Origin: Lycocorax pyrrhopterus obiensis
Lineage: Eukaryota; Chordata; Aves; Passeriformes; Paradisaeidae
Assembly: GCA_014706295.1 (NCBI GenBank)
Contig: JACSVZ010000004.1
Span: 86,497,047 to 86,561,046 of the forward strand
Length of the DNA: 64,000 nt
Direction: 5' to 3'
Below are positions 25,569 through 38,402 of this stretch, in pieces. The translations under genes were made by a program, and so were the position numbers. Each line of letters starts with the position of its first letter. Position 1 is the first letter of the stretch. The notes beneath the pieces were generated by a model that saw only the letters and a list, made by a program, of their open reading frames with translations, was not told the origin of the DNA and ran no database searches.

Positions 25569-25577
25569 AATGGAGAG
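25569..25577 (+). CDS. COL21A1: COL21A1 coding exon 7: 9-nt microexon encoding Asn-Gly-Glu (residues 427-429)
   Basis: Between GF426 and Cys430 the family protein has the residues NGE. The sequence AATGGAGAG sits here with a strong acceptor (TTCTTCTTGTTTCAG) and a donor GTAGGC, giving exactly three codons in phase 0. It lies 2,331 nt after exon 6 and 1,473 nt before exon 8. Neither neighbour supplies these residues, which supports a microexon. Skipping it would keep the frame and delete only NGE. Confidence 0.85.
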
Positions 25578-27050
25578 GTAGGCTTGATCCTAAACTACTC
25601 AAACTCAGTTTAAGGTAGTATTTGACTTTATATAAGCTTCTTAATATTCTAGGTAATATACACTTTGTTTTCAAAAGGGGACAGAGATTTGCTAAGCTTA
25701 AGAGTGCTGGACTTCCATTGCTTGAACTCTAGTCAGTAGACAAATTAAAAATATTTTTTCTGAAAAAACACAGGTTTATTAGAATAAATGGTCTGATGTT
25801 TTCCCTCAGTTTGATTTAATTGCTGCTATTTGCAGGGCTGGACACTTGCAAAGGGATGGGGGATATGCACATTCAGGTAGCTGTTACCTGCATCGTGCTA
25901 ATGGGAACTCCCTGAACAGGAGCTTATCTGAAGGCTTCATATGACAGCTTCCCTAACCTTCCATGTAACTCTCAACTTGTACCATTGCAAAGGATACATG
26001 GATCTGCATTTTGATCAATCATTTGACCCCAAGAAAGAGTTCCATTCAAAAAACATCTTAAAAAGTGTCATTATTCTAGAAAATACAAGTAAAATGCCAT
26101 GGAAAGTTTTCGATAATAAATACAAGATCTTTTTTTTTTTGGTAGCTTGGATTCTTAAATTTTTGCCTTTGCATAGCTCTAAGAACTTGCTGGGTTAGGG
26201 CTGATGGGTGAAGAAGAATTTGCTGAATCTGACTTCAGCACATAGATTTAGTACAGATGTACCTATAATAGATTTGATTTAGTAGCTCTCCCCTTGCCTG
26301 CCTTAGTAAAGCACTGAGGTTTTATGTGGGGTTTAATGGTGAGAAGTAAATACCACAAAAAAAAAATAAATCTAGAGGGTTATGTGATTTGGCAAGGTTT
26401 AGTGTTTACTGCTGCAGGGAGCATGGTTTGGAGGAGGTCACCTAATGGTCTTTGTAGGATGAGCACTCTTGAGACCAGGACTAGTGACCTCTAGGAGTCG
26501 GTGGTAGGAGGTGTGTCCCGCCTCTCCTCAAGTAGCTTCATAGTTGGAGCACATGCCTAGGAGGTAGGAGACTTGGGTTTATCTTCTTTTCAGGCTGGCT
26601 ACGCATGACAACATGCCAATGGTTGGGATCATTATGCTATACATATTATTTATTACATAATTTTACACATTTATAAATTAAATTTTTATGCTTGAGAATT
26701 GATCACACTTCAAATTATGAATATAAATTAGCCAGGAGAAGAGTCTTTCGTGTTGTAAGATTTAAAATAACCAGACTATATGACAAAATATTTGTGAAAA
26801 AACAAAGTTACAGGTATCAGCCCAATATCAGTACTTTCTTTTTAAATTTTTATTCTGTATAAAATGATTTCATGCATGAAAAGTAGTTGGAGGACAATAT
26901 TCAGATAAGCACAAATTCCATCTGAACAAGGGAGAGAATGCCAGGACCTAAGTGAAAGGCAGCCTAAGGAAAGTCAGCTTCGTGAAGTGTTACGATATGT
27001 TTGTTGACTGCCGTGGCATATGTGCTGATGGCTGTTTTCACTCTTGGTAG
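25578..27050. other. COL21A1: COL21A1 intron 7, 1,473 nt
   Basis: GT-AG intron after the microexon. It contains a tRNA-SINE-like remnant at 26528-26590. No further exon recognised. Confidence 0.8.
26528..26590 (+). mobile_element. Possible tRNA-derived SINE head (A-box and B-box remnants)
   Basis: AAGTAGCTTCATAGTTGGAG then CACATGCCTAGGAGGTAGG and AGACTTGGGTTTATC resemble the tRNA-like head of old amniote SINEs (gtAGtctAGtgGTTagAGCAC ... gGAGaCCTGGGTTC). The B box is degraded. It could be chance similarity. Confidence 0.35.
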
Positions 27051-27134
27051 TGCATGAATGGTCCCAGTGACATAGGCTCAACACCTGCCCCCTGCATATG
27101 CCCGCCAGGAAAGCAAGGACCTCCAGGCCCCAAA
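27051..27134 (+). CDS. COL21A1: COL21A1 coding exon 8: Cys-rich linker and start of triple helix (residues 430-457)
   Basis: This 84-nt exon reads CMNGPSDIGSTPAPCICPPG and then KQGPPGPK. Cys430, Cys444 and Cys446 lie just before the collagenous domain and may form inter-chain disulfides (inference). Gly449 starts the Gly-X-Y repeat as GKQ-GPP-GPK. The acceptor is CTTGGTAG and the donor AAA|GTAAGT. Phase 0 at both ends. Confidence 0.95.
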
Positions 27135-29239
27135 GTAAGTCTCTGTTCTGTCTTGTTGAGCATATGTGACCTGTGTTTCCTTACTACTCTTCAGCAAATG
27201 GTGTTGCACTGCTAATTGTTTGAGAATGAAATGATTTTCTAACAAAAGTCTTTTCATGGAGAGGGGGGTTTCTTCCTTCTTTGTAAGAGAATGAACTAGA
27301 TTCTTACTGGGAGAGTTCCACATTAGCTGTGCTGATGATCTCCTTTCAGTGTTGATAAAGAACAAAAATGAGAACTAGACCGGAGTTGCAAAAGTCTAAC
27401 ACGGCAAACTCAAATCTCCAGCATTTTGCTTTAGTACCTTTCTCAATAACTGTGCTAAGCTGTGCTTACAGAATTGTTTATAAGTGTAGAAAAGAAAACT
27501 CCCAGTCACTTGCCTTTCATTAAGCAAATGAATAAAAACCTTCTCTACTGTCATCATAAGAGGTTACAGTATGCTGTAGCTACCTCAAGTTGAAGGGCTT
27601 CTTGATACAGTGGAAAAGGTTTCTGATCAGGGAATTGAAATCCGCAATATAGAGATCATCATTATTGTTTCATGTATTTCTGTGGTCTTTTACCTTTTTT
27701 ATTCTCTTTTTACCATATTAGAGAAAAAAAAAGAGAGAGAATGAAGTATTTATAATTTTAAGAGAATTGAAAACCACTTCCTGTAAAGTAAGAAGGAATG
27801 TGAAATTTCATAACTAGGATGACCTGTGCCTATTGCCTTACATGCAATTTTTCAGCTACAATGCACAGTAATATTTGTTTGGGGATAATTGAATAATACA
27901 GGTGACAAGATGGTGCCTAACACAAAAGGCTGTAGAAAGTGAGAAGGAACCCAATTTAAGATTGAATGCGTTATCTCAGTTACAGTATTTATTAACTTTT
28001 GAATACTGGACTCTAGAATCATATGAATTTAAACTTAATTTTCGTGTTTGTGATATTAATGGGGTACTAAATTGAATTAAATCAAAGCAATTTAAATATA
28101 GAAGTAACTGATATTTTAAGCTTTTCAAATTAAAAGCACAAAATTTCACAGTTAAATAATGTATTTGAAAGCAAATTTATTTTTCTCAAATCCCAAACCT
28201 GGACTTCTTAATTTGGACAACAATAATTCTTGGTAACTTATTACTAATTTAGCAAATGATAACTGTTATGCTTTTCGGAAGAGACGTTATTCTATATTCT
28301 CTCTCATTTAGTTCAGCATTACACTTCTGTGGCTTATATGTGAAAAGATGTTTTTTCACAGTCACATTGAAAACTAGTTTCCTGTTTCCCTTCTAATATC
28401 CTCCCTGTTTATATCACTTCTGCAGTTGTGACTGACCCACAGGTCTGTTGATGGTTGAGGCTGAAGAATTGGTATCTGCTTAACACTCCTGCAGAAGTAA
28501 AATGGTTTTATAGATCAAGTCTTACTGGATTTTGCTGCGTTCAAATCAAAGCTGTTAGTAAAATAAACAGAAAAGGTTAATACTCTAGGAGCATATATTG
28601 AGTAGGTTGTTAAATTCCTGCCGTCTAGCCATAAACATGAAGCCTTGGGAAGCAACTTTTCTTTTACTTTAATCTGGTCATAACAGTGATTATCAAAATA
28701 ATTGCAAAGGGCTTTTAAGAGGAAATCTCAAAAATATCTTTTTCAGATAGCAATTGGTGGAGAGGAGTTTATTTTTTTGCAGGTTTTAATCCTGTCTCTT
28801 GCCTTTTTAGTTTTTTTTATCTTAAGAATTAGGCTCAGCTAAAGCAAGTGAGAGATTTCTTCAGAAAAGAACTACTTCATTAATGAATTCATTAATATGG
28901 ATTGTTTCATCTATTTGCTGAAAAGTGTTTCTATTTCTGTCGATTAAAATGTTAAAAGACTTGAAAGCTTTTGAGTTGATGGGTCAAACTTGTGCTGTAA
29001 CCATGTGTGGACTCAATTCTCCATGTACTGCACAAGAAGCTGGGGAGAAGTTGGGGAGAATTTTCCCCAAAAAAGATCAGTTCTTTTTCACTGTAGGAAT
29101 TGCTCCTCAATAGTAGGTCTCTGGGCTTGTAAAGACTGTTTTGTGGAATGTGTTAGGGTTCATTGTGCTAATTTTAAAGTACTCTTATAATATTAAAATG
29201 CTTATGCATTTTGTGTGTTCACATGTTGCTTCTCCACAG
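27135..29239. other. COL21A1: COL21A1 intron 8, 2,105 nt
   Basis: GT-AG intron, AT-rich. Nothing recognised in it. Confidence 0.8.
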
Positions 29240-29302
29240 GGTGACCCTGGGCAGCCTGGGACTCATGGTTATCCTGGTCTGCCTGGTCCAGATGGTAAGC
29301 CT
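29240..29302 (+). CDS. COL21A1: COL21A1 coding exon 9: seven Gly-X-Y triplets (residues 458-478)
   Basis: This 63-nt exon encodes GDPGQPGTHGYPGLPG then PDGKP, seven uninterrupted triplets. The acceptor is TCTCCACAG and the donor CCT|GTGAGT. It corresponds to the human segment that begins GDPG and ends DGKP. It is followed by an 8.06-kb intron. Confidence 0.95.
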
Positions 29303-29624
29303 GTGAGTACTAAAAACTTAGTCATATATTGTAAATGTAAAACTAACAGGAGAAAAATCATGGAACACTGATACCAGATTTTTGAAATTTAGATGATTTT
29401 GTCTCCATTCTTTGAAACTGTGAATGTCATTTAAGCCCTGTCTGCATGTAACAGTTGTATGAATATGTCAATGGTATTATTTTTGTTTCAAGGTAAAATA
29501 CTGTAAATATGAGTTAGGTACTGTTGTAAAGCAGAGAACAGGTGTGAGTGCTCCTGTTGGTCTTTGCATTACTTTGCAGCAGTTATGTTACCACCTTCAG
29601 TCTTTACTCCTTAAGAATTTTTTC

Positions 29625-29630
29625 ACTAGG
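29625..29630 (+). repeat. Left target-site duplication (ACTAGG)
   Basis: This hexamer abuts the LTR and matches the right flank ACTAGA at 5 of 6 positions. Confidence 0.65.
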
Positions 29631-30023
29631 TGCAGTAATCACGCAAGGGCATGGACTCCGCACACAAGGTGGAAGAAGTGCAAAGCCTTTATTGTGCACC
29701 CGAAATTCCCCTAAATACCAGCACACAAACAGGATATCACATCATATAAACAAGAAGGATGTTCACCTCAGTGTCCCCCAATCGCCTGGGGTATTGCACA
29801 GATATTACCTATTATGGTAACAGGTAAACAATACCCTATAAGGTCACAAACTACAATTATCACGTCTCGTAAGTCCCAACACTGTCCAGAAACCCACAAC
29901 CCTCTCTCAGCCCATCCCCGGTGACCTGGATGCACTCCCAGGGTCACCTCTGGGTCCAGGAAAGAGGCTCTCTCTCCGGCCCTCAGGGCCTCTCTCTCTA
30001 CCAGCACATAGTGCACCCCAACA
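29631..30023 (-). mobile_element. Solo LTR of an endogenous retrovirus (about 393 bp)
   Basis: The + strand runs TGCAGTAATCACGC to CACCCCAACA, so the minus strand starts TGTTGGGGTG and ends TTACTGCA, the TG...CA form of a retroviral LTR. A poly(A) signal AATAAA on the minus strand (29688-29693) lies 57 bp from the 3' end. The flanks are ACTAGG (29625-29630) and ACTAGA (30024-30029), a 6-bp target duplication with one mismatch. No internal gag, pol or env is next to it, so it is a recombined solo LTR. The 6-bp duplication suggests a class II (beta/alpha-like) element (inference). Confidence 0.8.
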
Positions 30024-30029
30024 ACTAGA
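30024..30029 (+). repeat. Right target-site duplication (ACTAGA)
   Basis: This hexamer abuts the right LTR edge and matches the left flank ACTAGG at 5 of 6 positions. Confidence 0.65.
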
Positions 30030-32775
30030 AAACTCTTCAGGTCGCCTAAAATCCTATCTGGTTTTTTTAGGGCTTGATGCTTGGTTCATGTAATTTCTCT
30101 GTAGGCTACATCAAGTAGTCCATCAAAATATGTAGATATACATGTAAGATGTTAAAAATGTAGGTGTTTTGTAGTTCCAAACTGGTTCATTTAACAAATG
30201 AAACTGGTGATTCCATTTGTAAGCAGAGTTAGTTTAACAGGAAGAAAATAGATGCTGAAAACAAGAAATGTAATTGTGTCTAAAAATTGAAAATTTCCCT
30301 GTTTTAAAATGTGGGACTTGAAACCTGACCATGGTAACCCTGATGGCCCAGATGAGCAGTGCGTACATGAATTTTTCATCAGTCTCACAAGCAAATATCC
30401 TCATTTTTTCTGTGATATAAAATGTTTTTATACTTTTGCTCTTGATAATAGCTTTTGATAGCTATTATCTTCAGAGTTTTTTGCACCAGAATTAGAGATG
30501 ATAATCTGAATTGAAACCATCAGTGCTTTAAAATACTGTGTTTTGATTTTAGAGAATCCTGAAAATACAGGTTTTAAAGTATCCTAAGGTGGGGAAGTGT
30601 ATTTAATCAGAATAGCATTTCAGTTGATAATTGGTGGTGCTGAAGCTTACAAAGAGCAGTTCTGATCTCCTATAAAAGACAGTTATACAAACTGTCTGAA
30701 CCCAGAGTTGAATGGGAGAAGGTGTCCATCACATGCTGATTTCTGGAAATAAATCTGCGGTATTGATAAGCGTAGCAGAACTGCCTTTAATCCAGCTAAG
30801 TCTGATATTTTGAAAAATAAAGTGATATCATGTAAGTTTTAATGAAGGCAGAATGGACTGGGTATTGGTAGGGTAATGTCAGTTTCTCTCTCTCTTTTAA
30901 CAAATAGATTAAGACTTCATTTCTGAAGCATCCAGTCAGCTACAACAGTACTGTTTTAGAAACAATTCGTTATGACTCTTTCATGCTTTCATGAACAGGT
31001 TTCCACTTCAAGGCTATTTATCTTCCCATAAGCCCTGAAATTTGTAACAGCATGAATAATGAAGGAGAAATAAATAGACACTGTAGACCTACTGTAACTT
31101 TGTAATCTGGCAGTTATGGCTTATTTGTTCCTGTGAGTGAGTCATAATGTGCATAGATGGGCATTATCTGAACATAAAAAAGATTACCAAAAGTTTCTCA
31201 GAATGGGAATCAAAAAGCCCCACTAAAGGAGAAATTGTATCACTTTGCTGAGGAACTTTCCTTATTTGAAGTGCTTACAGTTTAATCTTGTAGCTTTATT
31301 AACTGACTAATGTTTCTGAAGTATCAGTTGTAGTTTTTGCACTTGTTCTTTGTAAGGACATAATTGCAAACCAATTAGATCACCTGCAGCTCTGGCCAAT
31401 ACATTATTTTTCCTTACAGTAGATTCTTGGGAGCATTCCAGGTGGCTTTTTAGCCGTGAATGGTGAGAGACCCTTTAGATACACTGTGCAGGAAAACAGA
31501 TTCCTCTCTCTGTCTTTTTCTTTCTATTTTACTTTGGTATTTGCTAATACAACTAGCACATTTTCTGTGCTGTCATTGATTTTTTTTTTGTTTGGGGAAA
31601 CTTTGCTCATATGAATCTTTTTAGTTTTATGTCCTGAGGAACTCTGAGAAACAAGCTTTTAATTCAGACAGCACGATAGGCTTACAGGTAGTTGTGTAGT
31701 CAGACTTGTTTAATCAAATGGCTTTTGCATGAAAAGCTTTTCCTGCAAAGTCAGTCTTTTCTGTTCCCAAACACATTTTTATGTTCTTCTCTAAAGTCAT
31801 TCCAGTTTGCCTATCTGTTATTAATTTTCTTGGAACAGTATAACTGGTCAACAAAATGTTTCTTCTCTGCGAAAGGTTTTAGGCATGCATTTATATTACT
31901 ATATGAAACTGAGCTTTAGAGTAAAACATCTAATGAAACTTAGTTTGCTGTTTGTGGGCTGGCTCTTTTATTTTAATATGTAAAGTTAGTTTTAGTCCAG
32001 AAAAATTGAAAAAAATTCCTATTAATATCTTCAGTCTTACCAGAATATAATTGTTTACCTGGTCTTATCCAGTAAAATTGTTTGCTCTAATAATTGGGGA
32101 AGTGAACATAAACATGACTTATTTTCAGTCATGTCTTAAATCTTATTTTTATTAGTTTTGTTTAGACTATCTTTGTTTTTTACCTTTAATTGCAACCTCT
32201 GTTTATCTTCTGATACATACAGAAAAGATCAATTAACAGAACTGTAAAAATAGACTGAAAGTGAGAAGCATAAGTAATGAAAATACATTTTTTTCAATCA
32301 AAAATGTAATTCAGAACCTGAAATTAATAAATTGTCTAGTCAAGAGAAAAGCGCTGATAAATAAGTGCAAGGATAAAAACAGTATTTGAATCTCAAATGG
32401 AACTCATTTTAATGAACATTATTAATCGGAAAGAAGCAGCTGGAGTGATTGCTGACCCTAGAAGCACTCAGCAGCCTGACTGTGTGGTCACAAAGCCATT
32501 TTTTATTTTAAAGGATGCCTTTTTTGTACTGGGGAAAAACTCAAGAGGAAAAATAATGCAGTGATCACTTGTTAATAGAGGTGATGGGTTATCAGTCTGC
32601 TGACAGAAACGAAAAAAACCCACTTATTTGTCAGTTTTGAACTAAGAACTGTGGAGCTGGCAAATCTGGACAATTTTCCAGTATTCCATCTAGTTTCATT
32701 CATGAAAGTTTGGAATAATTTGCCTTGTTGTTACGGTATGTACAAGAAAATAAAATAAGAAATGAGGAAAAAAAA

Positions 32776-32827
32776 GCAATTAAAAAAAAAAAAAGCAATT
32801 AAAAAAAAAAAGGCAATTAAAAAAAAA
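32776..32827. repeat. A-rich minisatellite, GCAATT(A)n, three copies
   Basis: GCAATT occurs at 32776, 32795 and 32813, each followed by 9-13 A. Unit length is 18-19 bp. Confidence 0.9.
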
Positions 32828-35587
32828 TCTGGTGAGACTGACTTTACTGATACATGCAGATACGGAGTTCATAAGGTATCAAAAGCCTCACATAATAAGT
32901 AATTTCTGATCTTTCCTATAAATTTTTAAAGTATTATAGAACATTATTACAGCTGTAGTAACTAGAGTTTATTATTTAGTGACCAACTAAAGGCCAAATC
33001 TTTTATGATGTATACGTAACTATAGTAGCAATGATGAACTATTTCAACAATACTTTTGGAATAAAAATGGGTAATAGTTTCACGTATACGTATAATTTCC
33101 TGTGCTATTCGGTGGTTTGCCTGGGATTTAAGTTCTTATAAACTCCGCAGCTACTTTTTTCAGAAAACTTTCATAGACAGAGTTGATAACCCAGCTGTGA
33201 AATGCTGCTCTCAATTCCAGGAAAAGACATATTCCTCAGTAACACTGTGGCCTTGCTATTGTTAGAGGAAATCTTTTTGCTCTGTTCTAATACAGTCATG
33301 TAACGGCTTCCCTGAGACCTACAAGTCTGAAATCAGAGCGATGCCTGATGCTGGCTTGTGCTGCAGGGACAGCTATAGAGTTCAGACAAAAGACCACATC
33401 ACTACCTGCAGCAGATGCCAAAGGCAGATATGATAAGGATGAACATCTAAGCAGTGAGCAGGAAGTTAGACTCCCTTGGTACATCATCGTATCTCCCAAC
33501 AGCCTGAAGCTTGGGAACTTTTTAAGCTGGATTTATGACCTTTTATTTAATGATCCTGATGAACTGTTTTTTCCTCTGGGCTATTTGAGAACATAGTGTT
33601 TAGGGAAAATACACTGCTAGGGGCTCTGAGTTATGAAGGCCTTGGCTGATGATGGAGTAGCTAATGGAGGAAAGTGCAATGAAATGCAGAAATAATAAAC
33701 ATGGATACATGTCTGCATAGTTACAACAGTTTCTGTTCTTTAAGATGTAATGTATTTTATGAAAAGAGTTCGAAGACTTGTCTTATAATGCTTTAGATAA
33801 TTGTGCTTTAAAGATTCTCTGCAAGAAACTTCCACAAGAGGTCTGCAGACTTTTCAGGGTGTTTTCTTAACACCAAGTTAAATTTTCCTTTTGCAGCTGA
33901 ATTCCGTTATGCTTAGTTACATCACCCTAAAGAGTTATTTTTACTTAGTGTTTACAGTCCTTGAATATCTTTAGACCATTGCTGTTGATCCTTTGTTCCT
34001 TCCCAGCCCAAGAAGTAAGCTTGCTTATTTCTCCCTTTGTCTTTCCCAAGTGATCCTGTGTTCATACCTTTGTTGCTTATGTTGCTCATTGACTCCAAAA
34101 GCTTTTCGTTAAGGGAGTGTGCAGTGCAGTTGTCATTGCCTTATCCATACAGCCTCTCTTTTTATTTTCATTTTGTCTTTATCAGACAGGATATGCCTAC
34201 GAATGCTGTCTGAACTTTTGTCCTTCAGGTGTGCAAATGCATTACAGATATACTACTGAGGTTTCCTCTGCTATTGCACCCAGAGTTCTTTGAATTAGTA
34301 CTTGTCACATGTCCTTCTTGCTCAATTTTTTCCCTTACAGGCAAACAAAGTTTCTTTTTCCAGTAAGGATGATGACAGTATTGCTAATTTTTTGTGGCCT
34401 TTATGTAACTTTTTTGACCTAAGAAGTGTGTTCAGTTTTTTTCCTTTGAATTATTTTTAAGTTATTGCCTTTTTCTTTAAATTCCAAAGTTTCATTTTAT
34501 CTATGATTTTTTCAAATGCCCAGCAATCTGGGACAAAACTAACCTCAATGTCCTGCTATTTATCACTTTCCTTTCAAGGACTTTCAGGCCCTAGAAAATG
34601 ATCAGTACTATTCTCACAACAGTAAACTGAGAGGGAGATTTTGTATAATCCTGATTTCAGATGAACTCATGTAAAATAATGAATGAGAATATAAACATTG
34701 TGCTGTGGAGTAGTGCTTACTGACAACATTGGTGAAACATTACAGGAAGGATTCACGTTAAGACACATACATTTAGTATTTAAATGGGTACAGAGACACA
34801 GGATGTCTAAATTCTCATAATAGTCAACAGGTACTTAACTAATATACCACAAAAGGCATGGGATTTTTATGCTGTAAGGTGTTTTGTCTTGCCCACGCTG
34901 CAAGACAATTAATGCCTCTCAAATATTTTGTGCCACTGTCTGCTAACACTGGGTGGGTGTCTTAGGAATCTCAAATGGCAGGAGCTGCCTATATTTAGGC
35001 AACTGGATGCTAAACTGAATATCAAATTCAAAGTTAACTATAATACTTCTCATGCTATTTGTGTGTCTTCTGAAAAGTTCATGAGAGAAGACCAAGCCCA
35101 GATAAAAAATATTATTTTTGGTGGCAAATTTAGTGCGTTCACCCTATTTGAAAGAAAACCTTCAGTCCTGAACTCATCAATTGAAAAGGGAATTTTCACT
35201 TCTGTCCCTTTTACATAAAATGGCAGCCATGGCATTGCTGTTCTTGCAGCTTATGTGTATATGTCACACAGGTACTCATACTGCTGGCTTTGTGATTAGG
35301 GAAAGAGGATTTGAGCTGACTTTAGTGTAAAGAATGTGTAGGCACTAGCATGTAGATTCATGATCCGTACTGCAAAAGGAGTAGTGATACAAATATATAC
35401 TCAGTTTTTATGAAATCTGGTTTTTTTTAAATTTTATTTTATTTTTATTTAACTTGCCCGAACTATTGCTATGTTCTTTGTACCAGGTAGTGATTCTAAT
35501 TTTTGTGACTTTCTGTGAATTTCCTTTTGAATCTTCTCTCTTCCAGCTTTCCGTTAAAAGAACACATTGACATTGTGTTTGATTTGT

Positions 35588-35615
35588 ATTGAAATCACAA
35601 TATTGAAATTACAAT
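35588..35615. repeat. 14-bp tandem duplication
   Basis: ATTGAAATCACAAT is followed directly by ATTGAAATTACAAT, two copies with one mismatch. Confidence 0.9.
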
Positions 35616-37362
35616 ATTTAGCCCTGAGCTAAATGTGCAGTTTTGTAAGCTGAAAACTCTTTTGCTGTCCTCCATTTGTCTTGAGATTTTGAAATTCAGT
35701 TCATCCAGGAAATTGTCCTCTTCTACTTCTTCCCCTGCTTAGTTAGAGGGAGAAGGGAAGTCGCATTATAGAGATCTAAATTATGAAATGAAGTTTTACT
35801 TGTATAGAAGTATATCCGACAGAAAGTCATACTTTTTGTTTGTTTGTTTGTTTTTGTTTTTAAGAAGAAAAAAAGATAAACTTTCAGAGGCATTTTTTGA
35901 TTTGGTGAATTGTTTCAGCTACCCAGGAGGCCTATAAGCACTCTGGGAATACTATACCATTTACAGTTAAAGCTGATTTTGCTAGAACTGCCTTGAGCAC
36001 TAAAAGTAAAATGCTTGATAAAGGATCCATGTATGACAGAGACCTAGAATTCTGTTTACTTCTGTATTAAACATTACCAGCTGGCTCATCGGGCAACTGC
36101 TCAAATGTCTTTTGGGAAGAGGGCACAGCAAGGACTCTCTTGTATCTAACCCAGCAAATAATTTTAGCTCTGTTTATTATTCCTAGGAAGCTCTGACTGA
36201 TTTAAAGAAGAAATCAGACAAACACATTGTCTCCCTTGTACTGAAAAGGTTCTATTAGCTCCTTTTTACCAGTGTGGAAACCACCCCAGGAAATTTGGTG
36301 CTAAGGTTTTAAGATTGAAACCCATTTGGAAATAGGATTATTACTTCTCTCAGTTAAAATTAAGATCAAATTCTGGGTATTTGAAATTGGGTAGCCCATT
36401 TAATGGGATTTATCAAATTTAGTTTTGTCTGCCTGTTGAAGTGTCTAAATCAAATAGCCTCAGAGTATTACAGAACAATTTCTCTTCTTGTTTTATATGT
36501 TTTTTCAAAAAAATCCTCTTAGGTAACTCATTTTGTCCACTGCAAGGACATGTTTTTACATGAGCTACGTAAAATTCTTATTCTTCAGTAACTTGCCTCT
36601 CTTAAAGGATTCTTTAAAGTCCTTGTTAATTTTGCATGAAAACTGGCTATCTTTGCTGTACTAATTGAATCAAATCTATCAAAACATAGACAGATGTTTT
36701 GGATTCTGTAGAGGTTCTCTTGTTCTGCCAATGTTGATTTCTAGTAAAGCATTCCTGAAATTCTCTTTTCAACTCATGAATTATTTAGTATTTCTTTGTG
36801 TAGTCCCAGTCATTCAATTTTTTTTATTTGTATAGACTGTTATATACCTTCAAGTTCATAGCTAAGTGCTTAGTATCAAGAATGGAATTTTTATTATTTA
36901 GAGATACTATAAAACTAGCTGCATAATGTATTAGAACATACCTTGTTTGTTGAAGCTTGTTTCTGTAACTGGATATAAGCCTTTAAAATCCTGGCATGTT
37001 TCAGCTATTTTTCTTAAGAGAGAGAGAAAAAAATGTGTCTACGTATGTGGATTAATTTTTTTTTTCCAGTGGAAAATAAAACAATATGTTTGTTATGCTT
37101 TTGTGTAACAATTCTAAAATAACTGATTTTAGCTAAAGGTTGGAGGCTGAGAACTTCAGCAGATATGAAAGCTTTTGAAAGCTGAAATCTAAATCCCAAA
37201 TGTATGATTGTGATAGCAGTTGCTAAAATCTGTGACCTAAAATTACAGAGTTGTGACAAAACTTCTCTAGTAAGCAGGAGGATTGATTTTTCTTTAAATG
37301 GGTGTTTGGAAATGTGTGTATGTTGCTTCTGAAAAGTCACAAGTCTTGGTTCTTTTCCTTAG

Positions 37363-37416
37363 GGATACCAGGGATCAGCAGGAACTCCAGGTATCCCAGG
37401 AACTCCAGGGATTCAA
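37363..37416 (+). CDS. COL21A1: COL21A1 coding exon 10: six Gly-X-Y triplets (residues 479-496)
   Basis: A standard 54-nt collagen exon encoding GYQGSAGTPGIPGTPGIQ. The acceptor TTTTCCTTAG ends at 37362 and the donor is CAA|GTAAGT. The triplets GIP-GTP favour Y-position proline hydroxylation. The segment lines up with GYQG...GIQ in the family. Confidence 0.96.
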
Positions 37417-38348
37417 GTAAGTTTCTATTTCGTTCCTAGAATTTGAATATCTGAGACAAAGCCTGCCAAGTTTCTCTCAATATCTCTTGTTTGTCATTGA
37501 GAGTTGAGGTGTGGGGAATGAAAAGGGCCCAAGCGGTGTTATGACATCAGGGGCCGTCTTTGGGTGAATCGCTTTGAAATTCACATGGCTTTGGGTTTGA
37601 AGGTAGGCTGACAATTAGACTGCAAATCCAAGCAGTGCTAGGTAAGGCCTGTAGAAGATGGACTCATCTGCAGCTTAGACATTTTTGTCTTGATCCAGAA
37701 GCCATACAATAGTTCCTTCAATTTTTCTGTGAATCACTAGCAGTGATCTGAAGTCTTGTCATGGTGATGGATTGCCCACAATTCACATGTCCAAAACAAG
37801 GTTTCACATAAAGCCCAGACTGATGGAGGAGAATTATTTTTCGTTGTTGTATTAATTAAGTGGTCCTTACTGAGACAGTTATTGGAAACCTGTGCTGTAT
37901 TTTACTTGTGGCATGATCCAGTCTGAATGATAGTCAAGGATTTACTCATTTGTTGAATTAAATATCTGAGAGCACGCTGGGGCCAAGAGCAAGCCTGCAA
38001 CATGGCATATGTGAAGGCTGTCTGACGGACAATTGAAAGGGACATCTCTGGGCTAGTTCAGGCGTGACATAATGAATGTGTGACATTCTTTTTTTTGCTG
38101 GTGTGGTCCTTGGTTAGAACAAAAAATTGTTTCAGTGTTCCTCAGTCACGGGTTATGACAGTGTGCCATGTTCATCCATGTTGGGTACACATTGCGCTTG
38201 GTTCTGCTTTTGTGTCCAGTTACCAAAAAGTTGGAATCAGGCAGCTGGCACACTGGTCTCTGGCCCATGTTGTGTTACATTTCTGTGTCTCACTCTGTAT
38301 CAGATTGTATTAGTATTTGAGCTGGTGTTAATTTCTTTCTTGATCTAG
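37417..38348. other. COL21A1: COL21A1 intron 10, 932 nt
   Basis: GT-AG intron. Nothing recognised in it. Confidence 0.85.
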
Positions 38349-38402
38349 GGACCTCGTGGCTTGCCAGGTATCAAGGGAGAGCCAGGAAAAGATGGAGCAA
38401 AG
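38349..38402 (+). CDS. COL21A1: COL21A1 coding exon 11: six Gly-X-Y triplets (residues 497-514)
   Basis: A 54-nt exon encoding GPRGLPGIKGEPGKDGAK. The acceptor ends TTGATCTAG and the donor AAG|GTAAAA is only moderately strong. Y-position Lys in GIK and GAK could be hydroxylated and glycosylated, as is usual in collagens. Confidence 0.95.

Larger units (their letters stand above)
29303..37362. other. COL21A1: COL21A1 intron 9, 8,060 nt
   Basis: GT-AG intron. It holds the solo LTR at 29631-30023, an A-rich minisatellite at 32776-32827, a 14-bp tandem duplication at 35588 and a TTTG run near 35836. The human protein is continuous from exon 9 to exon 10, so no exon is missing here. Confidence 0.8.

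Noticed and set aside
33348..33596. 82-codon open frame with hydrophobic end
   Set aside because: Not Gly-X-Y and not needed in the COL21A1 frame, which is continuous from exon 9 to exon 10; no splice support.
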